Shown: positions 44,079 to 53,147, counted from the first letter of the stretch. The stretch is DNA of 64,000 bases from SYIM01 sp039800325 (GCA_039800325.1 JBDLQY010000022.1:62001-126000); one strand, 5' to 3'. Notes: generated by a model not told the origin, from the letters alone. Translations and numbers: made by a program.

Positions 44079-45458
44079 TCAGGTAGCCTGGGCCCCCGCG
44101 CTAATCCACAGCGGCAGCAGATCGCGAACATCACCAAGCGTTTGCAGCGAGTCGATCAGACCTACCCAATGCGCGATTTGTGCGGGCTCAAACGGCCAGG
44201 CAGCATAGCTCATGCAGTCGTCAAAGCGGGCTCGATGATCCGCATCGCTAAGCGGGTTGCCCGGATAGCCTGGCGCAATATCGAACGAACGACGCGACTG
44301 CCTGCCGTCGCGGGTCTCAAGCCACAGATCGACTGCGCTGTGACCACGAGCATCCATCGCAGGGTCAGCTACAACCTCGATCCGCGAGATCAGGTCGGTA
44401 CTGGCAATCTGACGAACGGCCTCAGGCGTAAAGTGATTTAAGCGCGAGGCACCGCGGCTGATCGCATTGGCTACGCAGTACTGCGCGCTGAACTGCGCGT
44501 TAACGCGCGGATTTTCACCCATCTGAAACGGATTGCCGACCAGACGGTGCGCGTAGGGTGGCAACCTAACCTGGGCACGCGCTACGTCGTCTGCCGACAA
44601 CGCGAGCTCGCTTGCGATCTCCAGTGCCTGCTGGGTAACGCCCTGGGTCACACCACAGCTGGGAAACCGCTTGAACATGAATCCTTCGCAGCGCCAGGTT
44701 TGTCCCAAGGCCTGCACAAAGTATTCAGGCGCGCACAGATTCTTGGCATAAAGGTGAACGAAGCCGTAGTGGCCCTGCATGAAGTTGCGCGGCCCCGTGA
44801 GACCCGCCTGAGCCATTTGCGCACACATCACGCCAGCTTCAGCCACCAGTCCTTGCTGAAGACGCACTGCCAACGAGCCGTCTACATTGCTCTGAAAGCT
44901 GCCGCCACAGCGATTGAAGGCCAGCGCGAGCGCATGCAGCATTTGCCCATCACTGAGTCGCATCAGTCTTCCAGCCGCAGCGGCAGCACCGAACACGGCA
45001 GCGATACCGGTTGGGTCAAAGCCGTTATACATCTGCTCAGTGAGATTGAAGCGGGCTCCGATTTCGGTTCCCACCGCCAGGGCGACCATGAAGTCCTCAC
45101 CGCGAACACCGCCCATGAGCTCGGCCGCAGCCAGCGCCGCTGGTATGACTGATGACCCGACGTGTACACCGGGCGCCATCGCATCGCAAAAATCGAGCGC
45201 GCGACACACAGTGCCATTGAGCAGCGCCGCGCTGGCAGCCGGCAGGCGGTCGCCAAAAACAAGACTGGTCGCCTCAGCACGACCGCCCCGCTCAAGCAGC
45301 AATCGGCGCAAGGGCGCGACCCCCTCTTCGCCCGCGCCGGCCACACCGGTGCCGCTGACGGCCAGCAGCACACGCCGCAGGGTGATCATCGCGGATTCAG
45401 GCACGTCGCTCAGGCGAGTGTGATTGATGAATTCAACCAGCCGGGATTCGGTGTTCAT
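44079..45458 (-). CDS. MmgE/PrpD family protein
   Basis: A 459-residue member of the MmgE/PrpD family (2-methylcitrate dehydratase and relatives). The N-terminal helical domain has LNGTVCRALDFCDAMAPGVHVGSSVIPAALAAAE, with the family Asp and His residues. The middle shows NRCGGSFQSNVDGSLAVRLQQGLVAEAG. The C-terminal lid domain has FPSCGVTQ. Prp genes are absent nearby; the next gene on the strand is a hydroxy-acid dehydrogenase, so it probably acts in another catabolic route, with the substrate unknown. Confidence 0.88.
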   Translation of the reverse strand: MNTESRLVEFINHTRLSDVPESAMITLRRVLLAVSGTGVAGAGEEGVAPLRRLLLERGGRAEATSLVFGDRLPAASAALLNGTVCRALDFCDAMAPGVHVGSSVIPAALAAAELMGGVRGEDFMVALAVGTEIGARFNLTEQMYNGFDPTGIAAVFGAAAAAGRLMRLSDGQMLHALALAFNRCGGSFQSNVDGSLAVRLQQGLVAEAGVMCAQMAQAGLTGPRNFMQGHYGFVHLYAKNLCAPEYFVQALGQTWRCEGFMFKRFPSCGVTQGVTQQALEIASELALSADDVARAQVRLPPYAHRLVGNPFQMGENPRVNAQFSAQYCVANAISRGASRLNHFTPEAVRQIASTDLISRIEVVADPAMDARGHSAVDLWLETRDGRQSRRSFDIAPGYPGNPLSDADHRARFDDCMSYAAWPFEPAQIAHWVGLIDSLQTLGDVRDLLPLWISAGAQAT

Positions 45459-45500
45459 GATGTCGCTTTCGGTACGTAGCGAGGGGTCGGCAGTCTATGC

Positions 45501-46379
45501 TCAAGCCTTGGGCTTTTCGCCGCTGGTGTGCAGAAACATCGCGCTTACATCCAGCTGCCCAAGTGACGCACGTCGCGCCGCCTGAAACTGGCTGCGCACC
45601 ACAGACGCGATGGGCACAGGGCGGTCAACTTCCTGTGCAAGCGCCAGGAAATAGCGTAGATCTTTTTCCATCAGACCCAGCTGAAACTGCGGCGTGAAGT
45701 CGCGCGCGATGATCTTGGGGATCTTGGTGCGCGTAAGCCTGGAGGCCGCCGCCCCCTCAGCCAGAATGTCGCGCACATCCTCGGACTTGAGACCTGATGC
45801 CTCAGCCACCGCCATTGCTTCGCCAATGGCCGCATTCAAGGTGCCCGACAACATGTTGTTGATGAGCTTGATGGTGGCGCCGCACCCGCTGTCGCCCATC
45901 AGACGACTCATTCGCCCCATGGCGGCGAAGACGGGCTGCGCCTGAGCGAAAGCCTGAGCATCGCCGCCTACCATGAACACCAGTTCGCGCCCGATAGACT
46001 GAGCCACGCTGCCCGACACGGGTGCGTCCAGGTAGTGCACCCCGCGGGCTTGCGCAGCCTGCGCGACCCGCCTGACCATGCCTGGAGTGTTGGTACTGCA
46101 ATCAATGACCAATGTGCCGGCAGTAGCGCAAGCGACCACACCCTCGGCAGACAGCATCACGTCGGCCGTGGCGAGATCATCGGCCACAATACTTACGACG
46201 AAATCAGCACCTCGAACCGCCTCTGCGATCGTCGCGCAGGCATGCGCGCCCTGGCTGACCAGCGATGCGCATCGCGCCGTCGATCGATTCCATACCCGAA
46301 GCGTCATACCGGCTTTGATGAGATTACCCGCCATGGGTGCGCCCATGGCGCCCAGTCCGATGAATGCCCCTACTTTCAT
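45501..46379 (-). CDS. NAD(P)-dependent beta-hydroxyacid dehydrogenase (3-hydroxyisobutyrate dehydrogenase family)
   Basis: A 292-residue protein with FIGLGAMGAPMAGNL at the nucleotide site. It has the substrate motif DAPVSGSV, the catalytic lysine in GCGATIKLINN and the DxxLA-type C-terminal helix (EKDLRYFLALA). It belongs to the HIBADH/GarR/tartronate semialdehyde reductase family. The ATG at 46379 is used because it starts the Rossmann fold directly and has AAGAGG upstream; the frame is open to 46472. It is 42 bp upstream of MmgE/PrpD in the same direction and probably in the same operon. Confidence 0.9.
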   Translation of the reverse strand: MKVGAFIGLGAMGAPMAGNLIKAGMTLRVWNRSTARCASLVSQGAHACATIAEAVRGADFVVSIVADDLATADVMLSAEGVVACATAGTLVIDCSTNTPGMVRRVAQAAQARGVHYLDAPVSGSVAQSIGRELVFMVGGDAQAFAQAQPVFAAMGRMSRLMGDSGCGATIKLINNMLSGTLNAAIGEAMAVAEASGLKSEDVRDILAEGAAASRLTRTKIPKIIARDFTPQFQLGLMEKDLRYFLALAQEVDRPVPIASVVRSQFQAARRASLGQLDVSAMFLHTSGEKPKA

Positions 46380-46498
46380 TGTCTGCCTCTTGCGCGAAAA
46401 AATGAGTCGAAACGCCACGCCCGATTGATCGGGTCCACACTGTAGCGCCTGTGAAGGGTCTGCGGCTTGCAATGATTCCGCTTAAGCGCGCAACAGAA

Positions 46499-46520
46499 TT
46501 TTGCTGCACCGCACCAAAAT
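46499..46520 (+). promoter_or_regulatory. PhaR-like operator, upstream copy
   Basis: TTTTGCTGCACCGCACCAAA contains TGC-ACC-GCA, an inverted repeat of TGC/GCA with 3-base spacer. It nearly repeats the element at 46554-46577. PhaR, the PHB-responsive repressor, is known to bind TGC-N3/4-GCA sites before phasin genes. Confidence 0.6.
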
Positions 46521-46523
46521 AGC

Positions 46524-46551
46524 TTGACAAGGCCCTAAAAACATGAAGAAT
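46524..46551 (+). promoter_or_regulatory. Phasin gene promoter
   Basis: A perfect -35 box TTGACA at 46524-46529 is followed after 16 bp by AAGAAT (46546-46551), four of six matches to the -10 consensus. Transcription would begin near 46558, inside the second PhaR-like operator. Confidence 0.6.
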
Positions 46552-46553
46552 GC

Positions 46554-46577
46554 GATTTGTGCACCGCACCATTTAGA
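46554..46577 (+). promoter_or_regulatory. PhaR-like operator, downstream copy
   Basis: The sequence TTTGTGCACCGCACCATTT carries GTGC-ACC-GCAC, a 4-base inverted repeat with 3-base spacer, and matches the upstream copy over 12 bases (TGCACCGCACCA). It overlaps the predicted transcription start, a position suited to repression. Confidence 0.62.
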
Positions 46578-46654
46578 CTTTTAAAACACCTTCGAAAAGC
46601 GCCTAAGCCACACCGTTTTTCAGCAGCCCACTCATGTCAAGAAGGACCTTCACC

Positions 46655-47167
46655 ATGATCACTAAACCCGAAGACCTCATGAAACTGCAGGCCCAAGCTT
46701 TGCAGGCCACCGGCGACGCCGCCGCAAAAACCCTGGAGGGATTTCAGCGTCTCGCCGAGCTCAATATGCAGACCGCGCGCGCAACACTTGAGCAGTCCAG
46801 CGAACAAATCAGTGCGCTGCTGGCAGCCCGCGACACCAAAACCCTGACTGAGCTGGTCACCAGTCTGGCCCGGCCTCAGCAGGATCAGTTCTCAGCCTAT
46901 GCCAAGGCAGTGTTTGCCATCTACCAAGACACCGGCGCCGAGCTAGGCACCATGGTTGAAAAACAAGTGGCGCAGAGCAATCGTCAGCTTGCCGACGCCG
47001 TCGAGACGTTTGCCAAGACCGCACCCGCAGGCTCTGAAGGTGCTGTGGCATTCATCCGTCAGTCGCTGGAAGCTGCGCGCTCAGCCTACGACCAGGTCAA
47101 CGCCACCGCGCGTCAGTTTGCCGATGTCGCCGAGGGTACGACCAAGCGCCCGGGCGCACGCCGCTAA
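46655..47167 (+). CDS. phaP: Phasin (PHB granule-associated protein)
   Basis: A 170-residue amphipathic helical protein of the phasin_2 family, with no charged clusters or signal peptide. The N-terminal ITKPEDLMKLQAQALQ and the Ala/Gln-rich LEGFQRLAELNMQTARATLEQSSEQ block are typical of beta-proteobacterial PhaP. Phasins coat polyhydroxybutyrate granules and control their size. The ATG at 46655 has AAGAAGGA before it. The paired TGC-N3-GCA operators and promoter upstream suggest control by PhaR, with release when PHB granules titrate the repressor. It implies the organism stores PHB; the synthase genes are not in this window. Confidence 0.93.
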   Translation: MITKPEDLMKLQAQALQATGDAAAKTLEGFQRLAELNMQTARATLEQSSEQISALLAARDTKTLTELVTSLARPQQDQFSAYAKAVFAIYQDTGAELGTMVEKQVAQSNRQLADAVETFAKTAPAGSEGAVAFIRQSLEAARSAYDQVNATARQFADVAEGTTKRPGARR

Positions 47168-47287
47168 GCGGCTTGATCAACCAACTAAACGGCCGACGTT
47201 CGAAACGGGGCGCACTCGGGCTGCGCGGACACTCAACACGCTTTTTCGGCGTTACAGTGCAACTTCAATCGTCCTGGGGTGTCCGTC

Positions 47288-48769
47288 ATGACCCGTCGCC
47301 TGTTTACTGCCTGTCTGGGCACTGAAACCAATTCGTTCTCGCCTATCCCCACTGGGATGTCGGTGTTTGAAAACACGCTACTGGTGCGTGGCGGCAATTT
47401 CGGTACGCGGCCTGCATTGTTTGCGCTGCCACTGATCACCTGGCGCGAGCGCGCCCGCGCGCTGGGCTGGACGGTTATCGAGGGGCTGGCCGCCTTCGCC
47501 GCGCCCGCCGGTGATACTCCACGGGCCGTCTTTGAAAGCCTGCGCGATGAACTCCTGAATGAATTGCGCGCGGCCATGCCGGTTGACGCCGTTTTGCTCA
47601 ATCTGCACGGAGCGATGATCGCCCAGGACTATCCTGACGCCGAAGGCGATCTGCTTGCGCGCGCGCGCGAGATCGTAGGGCCCAAGGTGCCTATCGGTGC
47701 CGAGTTCGATCTGCATGCCCATCTGACTGAGCTCAAGGTTCGCAGCGCTGATTTTCTGGTGGGGTTCAAGGAGTATCCGCATGTCGACGTGGTCGATCGC
47801 GCGCATGAGGTTTTTGACCTGATGCGGCGCATGCTGGCCGGAGAAATCCGCCCAGTGATGGCCATGGGCGACTGCAATATGTTGGGCATCTTTCCGACCA
47901 CGCGCGAGCCCATGCAGACCATCGTTGCCGGCATGCACACGCGCGAGCGATTGCCTGGCGTGCTGTCCGTATCGCTCGCGCACGGCTTTCCATGGGGCGA
48001 CACCCCTGAGGTCGGGGCCCGTGCGCTGGTCGTCACTGATGGCAATCTCGAACTCGCGACACGGCTCGCTCGCGAACTGGCCGACGAGGTTCGCGCACAC
48101 CGGCAGGCCATCATCGCGCCTTTCATGACCATCGACCAGGCCATCGACCGTATTGAGGCAACCGACGGACGCACGACAGACGACCCGCGACCCCTGGTGC
48201 TGGCTGATGTGGCTGACAACCCGGGCATCGGCAGCGCCGGCGACTCTACCTTTGTGCTGGCGCGGCTCATTGAACGCAAGGTGGGTGGCGTGGCGATATC
48301 GCCCCTCTGGGACCCCCTGGCCACACAGATCGCATTCGACGGCGGTGAGGGCGCGCGTCTGGCCATGCGCATCGGAGGCAAATTGGGGCCGGGTTCGGGC
48401 GCGCCCGTCGATGCGCCCGTGCAAGTGATCAAGCTGGTCTCTGAGGGATGGCAGCCTTTTGCGGGCAGTCAGGCGCCGCTTGGGCGCATGGCCTGGCTGC
48501 GACTGTTCCCTGATGAACCAGGCCGCAGCATTGAGGTCATCGTGAACGACCACCGCATGCAAAGTCTGCATCCGGCTTGTTTCACCGCAGCCGGGCTTGA
48601 GCCCTCTCGCATGCGCGCGCTGCTGGTCAAATCAACCCAGCACTTTCACGCTGGTTTCGCACCCATTGCGCGCGAGGTGCTCTACGTCAGCGCACCCGGC
48701 AGTGGCTCGATGGATATGAAAAGCCTGCCCCTCACGCGGCTTACACGATCGCTTTGGCCGCGCCAATAG
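47288..48769 (+). CDS. M81 family metallopeptidase, MlrC-like
   Basis: A 493-residue protein of the MlrC (microcystinase C homologue) family, DUF1485 plus MlrC C-terminal domain. It has LGTETNSFSP at the start, NLHGAMIAQDYPDAEGDLL, the metal ligands in GAEFDLHAHLT and GFKEYPHVD, and DNPGIGSAGDSTFVLARL. The ATG at 47288 is preferred to GTG 47279. Homologues outside microcystin degraders are common in Burkholderiales and their substrates are unknown; a link to microcystin breakdown should not be assumed. Confidence 0.88.
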   Translation: MTRRLFTACLGTETNSFSPIPTGMSVFENTLLVRGGNFGTRPALFALPLITWRERARALGWTVIEGLAAFAAPAGDTPRAVFESLRDELLNELRAAMPVDAVLLNLHGAMIAQDYPDAEGDLLARAREIVGPKVPIGAEFDLHAHLTELKVRSADFLVGFKEYPHVDVVDRAHEVFDLMRRMLAGEIRPVMAMGDCNMLGIFPTTREPMQTIVAGMHTRERLPGVLSVSLAHGFPWGDTPEVGARALVVTDGNLELATRLARELADEVRAHRQAIIAPFMTIDQAIDRIEATDGRTTDDPRPLVLADVADNPGIGSAGDSTFVLARLIERKVGGVAISPLWDPLATQIAFDGGEGARLAMRIGGKLGPGSGAPVDAPVQVIKLVSEGWQPFAGSQAPLGRMAWLRLFPDEPGRSIEVIVNDHRMQSLHPACFTAAGLEPSRMRALLVKSTQHFHAGFAPIAREVLYVSAPGSGSMDMKSLPLTRLTRSLWPRQ

Positions 48770-48793
48770 GCGGGTCGCCTGCGTCGTGCACGA

Positions 48794-49792
48794 TCAGCTG
48801 ATGCGCAAGACCACCTTGCCCACATGGCTCATGGCCTCACAGTCCTGATGAGCCTGCACGATTTCATCGAGCGAATACATTCGATAAAACTGGTGCTTGA
48901 GCCGATCTTCGGATAAGGCGCGGGCGATGAAGTCGGCCGCCTCATCATGGGCCTGTGCTGACATGGCATAAACCAGCACAAACCGCACGGTGAGGTCTTT
49001 GCTAAGCATGGGCCAAAACGGAATGCTGGGCTCAGGCATGGCGTCGGAGGCATAGCTGGCGATCACGCCACCCGGTTTAAGCATGGCAATACTGGCTGCA
49101 AGATTGGCGCCAAAAGCCACATCAACCACACGATCCAGGCGCTGCGCCCCGCCCAAAATCTGCGCCATCCGCGCAGGTACATCCTCATTACGATAGTTGA
49201 TCACATGATGCGCGCCAGCCTCCAGCGCCCGCTCGGCCTGGGCCGGACGACTCACCGTGGCAATAACCTGCGCTGCTCCGCCCAGACGCGCCATCTGGAC
49301 CGCGTAATAACCCACCGCGCCCGCGCCCCCGGTCACCAGCACATTGCGACCGGCGACAGGGCCATCGGCAAACACACATCGGTGCGCAGTCATGGCGGGA
49401 ATGCCCATGCAGGCACCCGCGTCGAAGCTGACTGAATCGGGCAGGCAAACCGCCTTGCGCGCGGGTACTGTCGTGAACTGGGCGGCAGTGCCTCCGGGCC
49501 GCCCCAGCGTCGCCTCATAAACCCAGACGCGCTCTCCGATGCGAGTCACCGACACACCCTCACCGACCGCATCAATGACACCGGCACCGTCTTGATGCGG
49601 AATCACCCGTGGAAACGGCATCTGGATATTGCCGCGCGCACCGCCCCGATTCTTGGTATCCGAGGGATTCACCGCCGAAGCATGAATGCGAACCCTGACC
49701 TCGCCGGGCGCGGGATCGGGCACTGTCAGTTCGCCCAGCTGCAAAACTTCAGCCGCCGGACCCTTTCTTTCATACCAAGCCGCTCGCATCAT
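48794..49792 (-). CDS. NADPH:quinone reductase-like MDR protein
   Basis: A 332-residue medium-chain dehydrogenase of the zeta-crystallin type without structural zinc cysteines. Visible are SAVNPSDTKNRGG at the active site, VIPHQDGAGVI and the cofactor motif LVTGGAGAVGYYAVQMA (about 151-167). The ATG at 49792 follows a good AGGGGGA site. It converges with the mlrC gene and is not in an operon with it. Physiological substrate unknown. Confidence 0.88.
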   Translation of the reverse strand: MMRAAWYERKGPAAEVLQLGELTVPDPAPGEVRVRIHASAVNPSDTKNRGGARGNIQMPFPRVIPHQDGAGVIDAVGEGVSVTRIGERVWVYEATLGRPGGTAAQFTTVPARKAVCLPDSVSFDAGACMGIPAMTAHRCVFADGPVAGRNVLVTGGAGAVGYYAVQMARLGGAAQVIATVSRPAQAERALEAGAHHVINYRNEDVPARMAQILGGAQRLDRVVDVAFGANLAASIAMLKPGGVIASYASDAMPEPSIPFWPMLSKDLTVRFVLVYAMSAQAHDEAADFIARALSEDRLKHQFYRMYSLDEIVQAHQDCEAMSHVGKVVLRIS

Positions 49793-49984
49793 GAAATCCC
49801 CCTGAAGAGTGCAGAGTCAATCGCAAAGTTTACCGACGGCAATGGCGCCCGTGCGGTGGACGCGCTTTCTTACCAATGCTTACACGCCTTGCGCGGCAAC
49901 CGGCGCTGCACAAGGCCTACCATGTGGATCTGACCTCGCCCACGAGCGCGGCAGTCCTATCAATGGCAACCCGGGAGCCTATCT

Positions 49985-50746
49985 ATGAAACCCTCCGCTT
50001 TAAACCCACTGGTGCAAAGACCCACAGATAAGGTCGGCGCAACCGTCCGTAGCAGCCGCCTGACCCACTACGGGCTCGCCGCAGTAATCGCCTTCGGCGT
50101 GTCGCTCGCGCACGGTCAGGCACAGAATGTCCCGGCCTCGACAAGCTCTGCCAGCCCACAGGGCCCCGCAACCCCGCCTCACGCCATGCCTGGCCCTTCT
50201 ATGCCGCACGCAATGCCGGGCCATGCAATGCGCGGTCATCATGCCGGCGGAGGGCACGGTTCGCACCACCAGCACGACAGTATGTATGCGCATGGTCACG
50301 GCCCAGGCAGTCAACCCGGCGGCGGTATGTATGCCCATGGGCACGGTCATCGGATGGGGGAGGGCGCGGCGACCGGCTTTAGCCGGATGCTGCAGGGTCT
50401 GGGTCTGGATGAGGCGCAGCGCGACCGTATCTTCGGCATACGGCATGCGGCGGCACCCGCCCTGCGCGAAAAAGGCAAGGCCATGAGGGCCGCGCACCAG
50501 GAGTTAGCCGCAGTAGCCATGGCCGCCGAATATGACGCTGCGCGTGCCAAGGCGGCAGCTGAGCGGCTGGCCCGCGCCACGGCGGACCTGGCCGAGCTGC
50601 GCGCGCGTACCCACAACGAGGTGTTCCGGGTGCTGACCCCTGAACAGCAAAAGCAGCTTCAGGAGCGGCGGGCTCGCATGCAGATGCTGGGCGCATCGCA
50701 GGGACATCGCCACAGTCTGCATCACGGTCAAGCCGGTCATGGCTGA
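49985..50746 (+). CDS. Spy/CpxP-like periplasmic protein with His-rich region
   Basis: A 253-residue secreted protein. A signal segment (LAAVIAFGVSLAHGQAQ) ends near residue 47. Residues about 65-125 are a His/Gly/Met/Pro-rich stretch with repeated HAMPGH and MYAHGHG units, a likely metal-binding region. The C-terminal 120 residues are helical and contain the LTXXQ motif (LTPEQQKQLQERRARMQ) that defines Spy/CpxP, which act as periplasmic chaperones and metal-stress sensors. The ending is again His-rich (GHRHSLHHGQAGHG). A role in copper, zinc or nickel tolerance is inferred. It stands alone. Confidence 0.82.
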   Translation: MKPSALNPLVQRPTDKVGATVRSSRLTHYGLAAVIAFGVSLAHGQAQNVPASTSSASPQGPATPPHAMPGPSMPHAMPGHAMRGHHAGGGHGSHHQHDSMYAHGHGPGSQPGGGMYAHGHGHRMGEGAATGFSRMLQGLGLDEAQRDRIFGIRHAAAPALREKGKAMRAAHQELAAVAMAAEYDAARAKAAAERLARATADLAELRARTHNEVFRVLTPEQQKQLQERRARMQMLGASQGHRHSLHHGQAGHG

Positions 50747-50779
50747 CCATCGCCCCTGACCATCACGACCGAGCCATGC

Positions 50780-50801
50780 GCGGGGTTGAGCACAACCCCG
50801 C
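50780..50801 (+). terminator. Hairpin after the Spy-like gene
   Basis: GCGGGGTT at 50780-50787 pairs exactly with AACCCCGC at 50794-50801 over a 6-base loop, about 35 bp after the stop. No T-run follows. It lies before the TPP riboswitch and probably separates the two transcription units. Confidence 0.5.
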
Positions 50802-50847
50802 ATCGCACTTGGCGTAGTATTCGTCTCGCGCCACCTCGGTGGTGCAA

Positions 50848-50938
50848 ACGCTAGGGGTGTTGGCCGCGTCCACCGGGCGCGTCCGACTGAGATAGTCCCT
50901 TTGAACCTGATTGAGGTAATCCTCGCGCAGGGAAGCCT
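50848..50938 (+). ncRNA. TPP riboswitch (THI element) upstream of cytX
   Basis: The THI-box blocks appear in order: AGGGGTGT at 50853-50860, GACTGAGATA at 50885-50894, then CCCTTTGAACCTGATTGAGG and GTAATCCTCGCGCAGGGAAG ending at 50935. These are nearly identical to the thiamine pyrophosphate riboswitch consensus, and the flanking GCT and AGC bases close P1. It lies about 90 bp before the cytX start; the expression platform between them includes the ribosome site region. It should shut off uptake when TPP is plentiful. Confidence 0.96.
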
Positions 50939-51024
50939 GACGTATGGTCCGGGGTACTGAGCCCAGATCCGACCAGCCGACAGTCGACCTGCCCCTTCGC
51001 TTTCCAGCGGAAAGGAAGTCTGGC

Positions 51025-52302
51025 ATGTCCAGCAACCACATCGTTTCGACGGCGCTTACGCCAGTCTCTGAGCAAGAACGGGTTTTCAGTTTTTCTTCGC
51101 ACCTGAGCCTGTGGTTCAGCCTGGGCGTGGGGCTTTTGGTCATGCAGGTCGGCGCCTTCCTGGTACCCGCGGTGGGCACTCGCGAGGCGATCGCAGCCAT
51201 CGTCTTCGGATCGATCATCGGCGCAGGGCTTCTGGCCTGGACCGCGCGCGTGGGTACCATCACGGGGCTATCCAGTGCGGGCCTGATGCACAGCACCTTC
51301 GGTGCACGCTTCGCCCGTCTTCCCGTGGTACTCAACATCGTGCAGTTATTCGGCTGGACCACCTTCGAGCTGGTCGTCATGCGAGAGGGCACCCAGGCCA
51401 TTTTCAACAAGGCCCTGGGCTCGTCGGGCGGGCCTCTGGTTTATGTGCTTGCGACTCTCTTTTGGGGCGCAATCCTCACCGCACTCATGACCGGATCCAT
51501 GCTCAAGCTGGTGCGTCGATTCGTCAGCCGCTTCGGTCTGCCGCTGGTGGTGCTGTCGCTGCTGTGGCTGACCGCGCACTTTGTCGGTGTGCTGCGAGAG
51601 CAGGGCTGGCAGTCTTTCATCGACCGGCCGGGCAATGGTTCGATGAGCATGCTGGCCGCGCTGGGCCTGGTGATGGCCATGCCGGTTTCCTGGTTGCCGC
51701 TGGTTGCTGACTATGCCCGCCATGGCACCAAAGCCTCAGCCACGCTGGGCGGGACCTGGCTGGGCTACACCCTGGCCAACATCTGGTGCTATGGGCTAGG
51801 GGTCATGGTGGCCAGCGTCTCGGCCCCGGGCACTGATCTGGTGGCGGCGTTGCTGCTTGCCCAGGGCGGCCTGCTCGCGCTGGGACTCATTCTGCTGGAC
51901 GAGCTGGACAATGCCTATGGCGATGTGTACTCGGCTGCGGTCTCAGCCAACAGCCTGCGACCCTCAATGACCTTACGCCGATACGGCATGGGCATCGCCA
52001 TCAGCTGCACCCTGCTGGCGCTGGTGCTACCCATGCACAGCCTCGAGCCATTTCTGCTGCTGCTCAGCTCGGTATTCGTGCCGCTTTATGGCGTCATTCT
52101 CGGACGCCTGGGCTTTGGCGTGCCCGGGCTGACTCCGGCACAACGCGCCGTCGAACCGGTGGCCGTCGGACTCTGGATTGCAGGCATTGTCCTGTATCAC
52201 GGGGTTGAGCGGTTCGCGCCTCACCTGGGAGCAGCCATCGTCACCCTGGCCGTCACGCTGATCGCCGGCGCGCTCACCCGCGAGCGCCAGCGGGCTGCTT
52301 AA
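51025..52302 (+). CDS. cytX: CytX-like hydroxymethylpyrimidine permease (NCS1 family)
   Basis: A 425-residue membrane protein of the cytosine/purine permease (NCS1) family with about 12 helices. It has the substrate region EAIAAIVFGSIIGAGLLAW and the conserved PVSWLPLVADYARHG. A TPP riboswitch and the neighbouring thiD, thiO, thiS, thiG and thiE identify it as CytX, a transporter for thiamine precursors such as hydroxymethylpyrimidine, instead of cytosine. The ATG at 51025 has AAAGGAAG upstream; the in-frame ATG at 50944 sits in the riboswitch platform and is rejected. Its stop lies 2 bp from the end of the convergent thiD gene. Confidence 0.9.
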   Translation: MSSNHIVSTALTPVSEQERVFSFSSHLSLWFSLGVGLLVMQVGAFLVPAVGTREAIAAIVFGSIIGAGLLAWTARVGTITGLSSAGLMHSTFGARFARLPVVLNIVQLFGWTTFELVVMREGTQAIFNKALGSSGGPLVYVLATLFWGAILTALMTGSMLKLVRRFVSRFGLPLVVLSLLWLTAHFVGVLREQGWQSFIDRPGNGSMSMLAALGLVMAMPVSWLPLVADYARHGTKASATLGGTWLGYTLANIWCYGLGVMVASVSAPGTDLVAALLLAQGGLLALGLILLDELDNAYGDVYSAAVSANSLRPSMTLRRYGMGIAISCTLLALVLPMHSLEPFLLLLSSVFVPLYGVILGRLGFGVPGLTPAQRAVEPVAVGLWIAGIVLYHGVERFAPHLGAAIVTLAVTLIAGALTRERQRAA

Positions 52303-52304
52303 GC

Positions 52305-53147
52305 TCAATGCGCGGCTGGACTGACAGCCACTCGCCTTTGGGCAAGCGGCGCAAAACCATGATCGAGCGGACCGTGACCCGATCCGGTTTGAACACTGGC
52401 GCCTGCGGCAATGGCACCGAGAATGTAGCGCCGCGCCGCGTGCACGGCCTGCGCAAGCCCAAGTCCTTGCGCCAGATAGGCGGCTATCGCCGACGACAAG
52501 GTGCAACCGGTACCATGAACATTACGACTGGCAATTCGGGCACTGGCCAGGCGCACGTCGGCCTGGCCTGGCTGTACCAACACATCGACCACCTCGTCGC
52601 CCGCCAGATGGCCTCCCTTGACCAAAGCGGCACGGGCTCCCAGTGCGAGCAGGCGCTGCCCGGCATGAGCCAGTGCCGGTTCATCGTCGATCGTCGCCCC
52701 GATGAGCAGCGCCGCCTCATCCAGATTGGGGGTCACCACGCTCGCCCTGGGGAAGAGTTCAGCCATCAGCACAGCAACCGTCTCCTGGGCGATCAGGCGA
52801 TCGCCACTGGTGGCCACCATCACCGGGTCAAGTACGACATGACGCGGCCGATAGTTATCAATCGCCCAGGCAACCACCTGAACGATCTCTGGCGCATGCA
52901 ACATGCCGATCTTGACCGCATCGACACCGATGTCGTCAAACACCGAGCGCAACTGCGCACGCAGAAACTCGGCGGGTACACCGTGTATGGCCTGTACGCC
53001 CAAGGTGTTCTGCGCAGTCAATGCAGTAATGGCGCTCATGCCATAACAGCCCAAGGCCGCAAAGGTCTTGAGGTCAGCCTGAATGCCAGCGCCACCGCCA
53101 CTGTCAGAGCCGGCAATCGTCAGTACCCGAATGTATCGATGCATCAT
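52305..53147 (-). CDS. thiD: Hydroxymethylpyrimidine/phosphomethylpyrimidine kinase
   Basis: A 280-residue ribokinase-fold kinase that phosphorylates HMP and HMP-P in thiamine synthesis. The opening LTIAGSDSGGGAGIQADLKTF, the block AVKIGMLHAPEIV, LDPVMVATSGD and the C-terminal RNVHGTGCTLSSAIAAYLA with the catalytic Asp/Gly region are all present. Start ATG at 53147 (a second ATG follows at once); the GTG at 53177 would leave almost no space to thiO. It points away from thiO with only about 47 bp between the starts, and no riboswitch is visible for it. Confidence 0.95.
   Translation of the reverse strand: MMHRYIRVLTIAGSDSGGGAGIQADLKTFAALGCYGMSAITALTAQNTLGVQAIHGVPAEFLRAQLRSVFDDIGVDAVKIGMLHAPEIVQVVAWAIDNYRPRHVVLDPVMVATSGDRLIAQETVAVLMAELFPRASVVTPNLDEAALLIGATIDDEPALAHAGQRLLALGARAALVKGGHLAGDEVVDVLVQPGQADVRLASARIASRNVHGTGCTLSSAIAAYLAQGLGLAQAVHAARRYILGAIAAGASVQTGSGHGPLDHGFAPLAQRRVAVSPAAH

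Noticed and set aside
47378..48571. 397-residue open frame on the minus strand
   Set aside because: It is antisense to the MlrC-like gene, whose protein has clear family motifs; the antisense frame is open only because of GC-rich codon usage and shows no recognisable domain.
47288..48769. MlrC taken as evidence of microcystin degradation
   Set aside because: No mlrA, mlrB or mlrD is present nearby, and MlrC homologues are widespread in bacteria that do not degrade microcystin.
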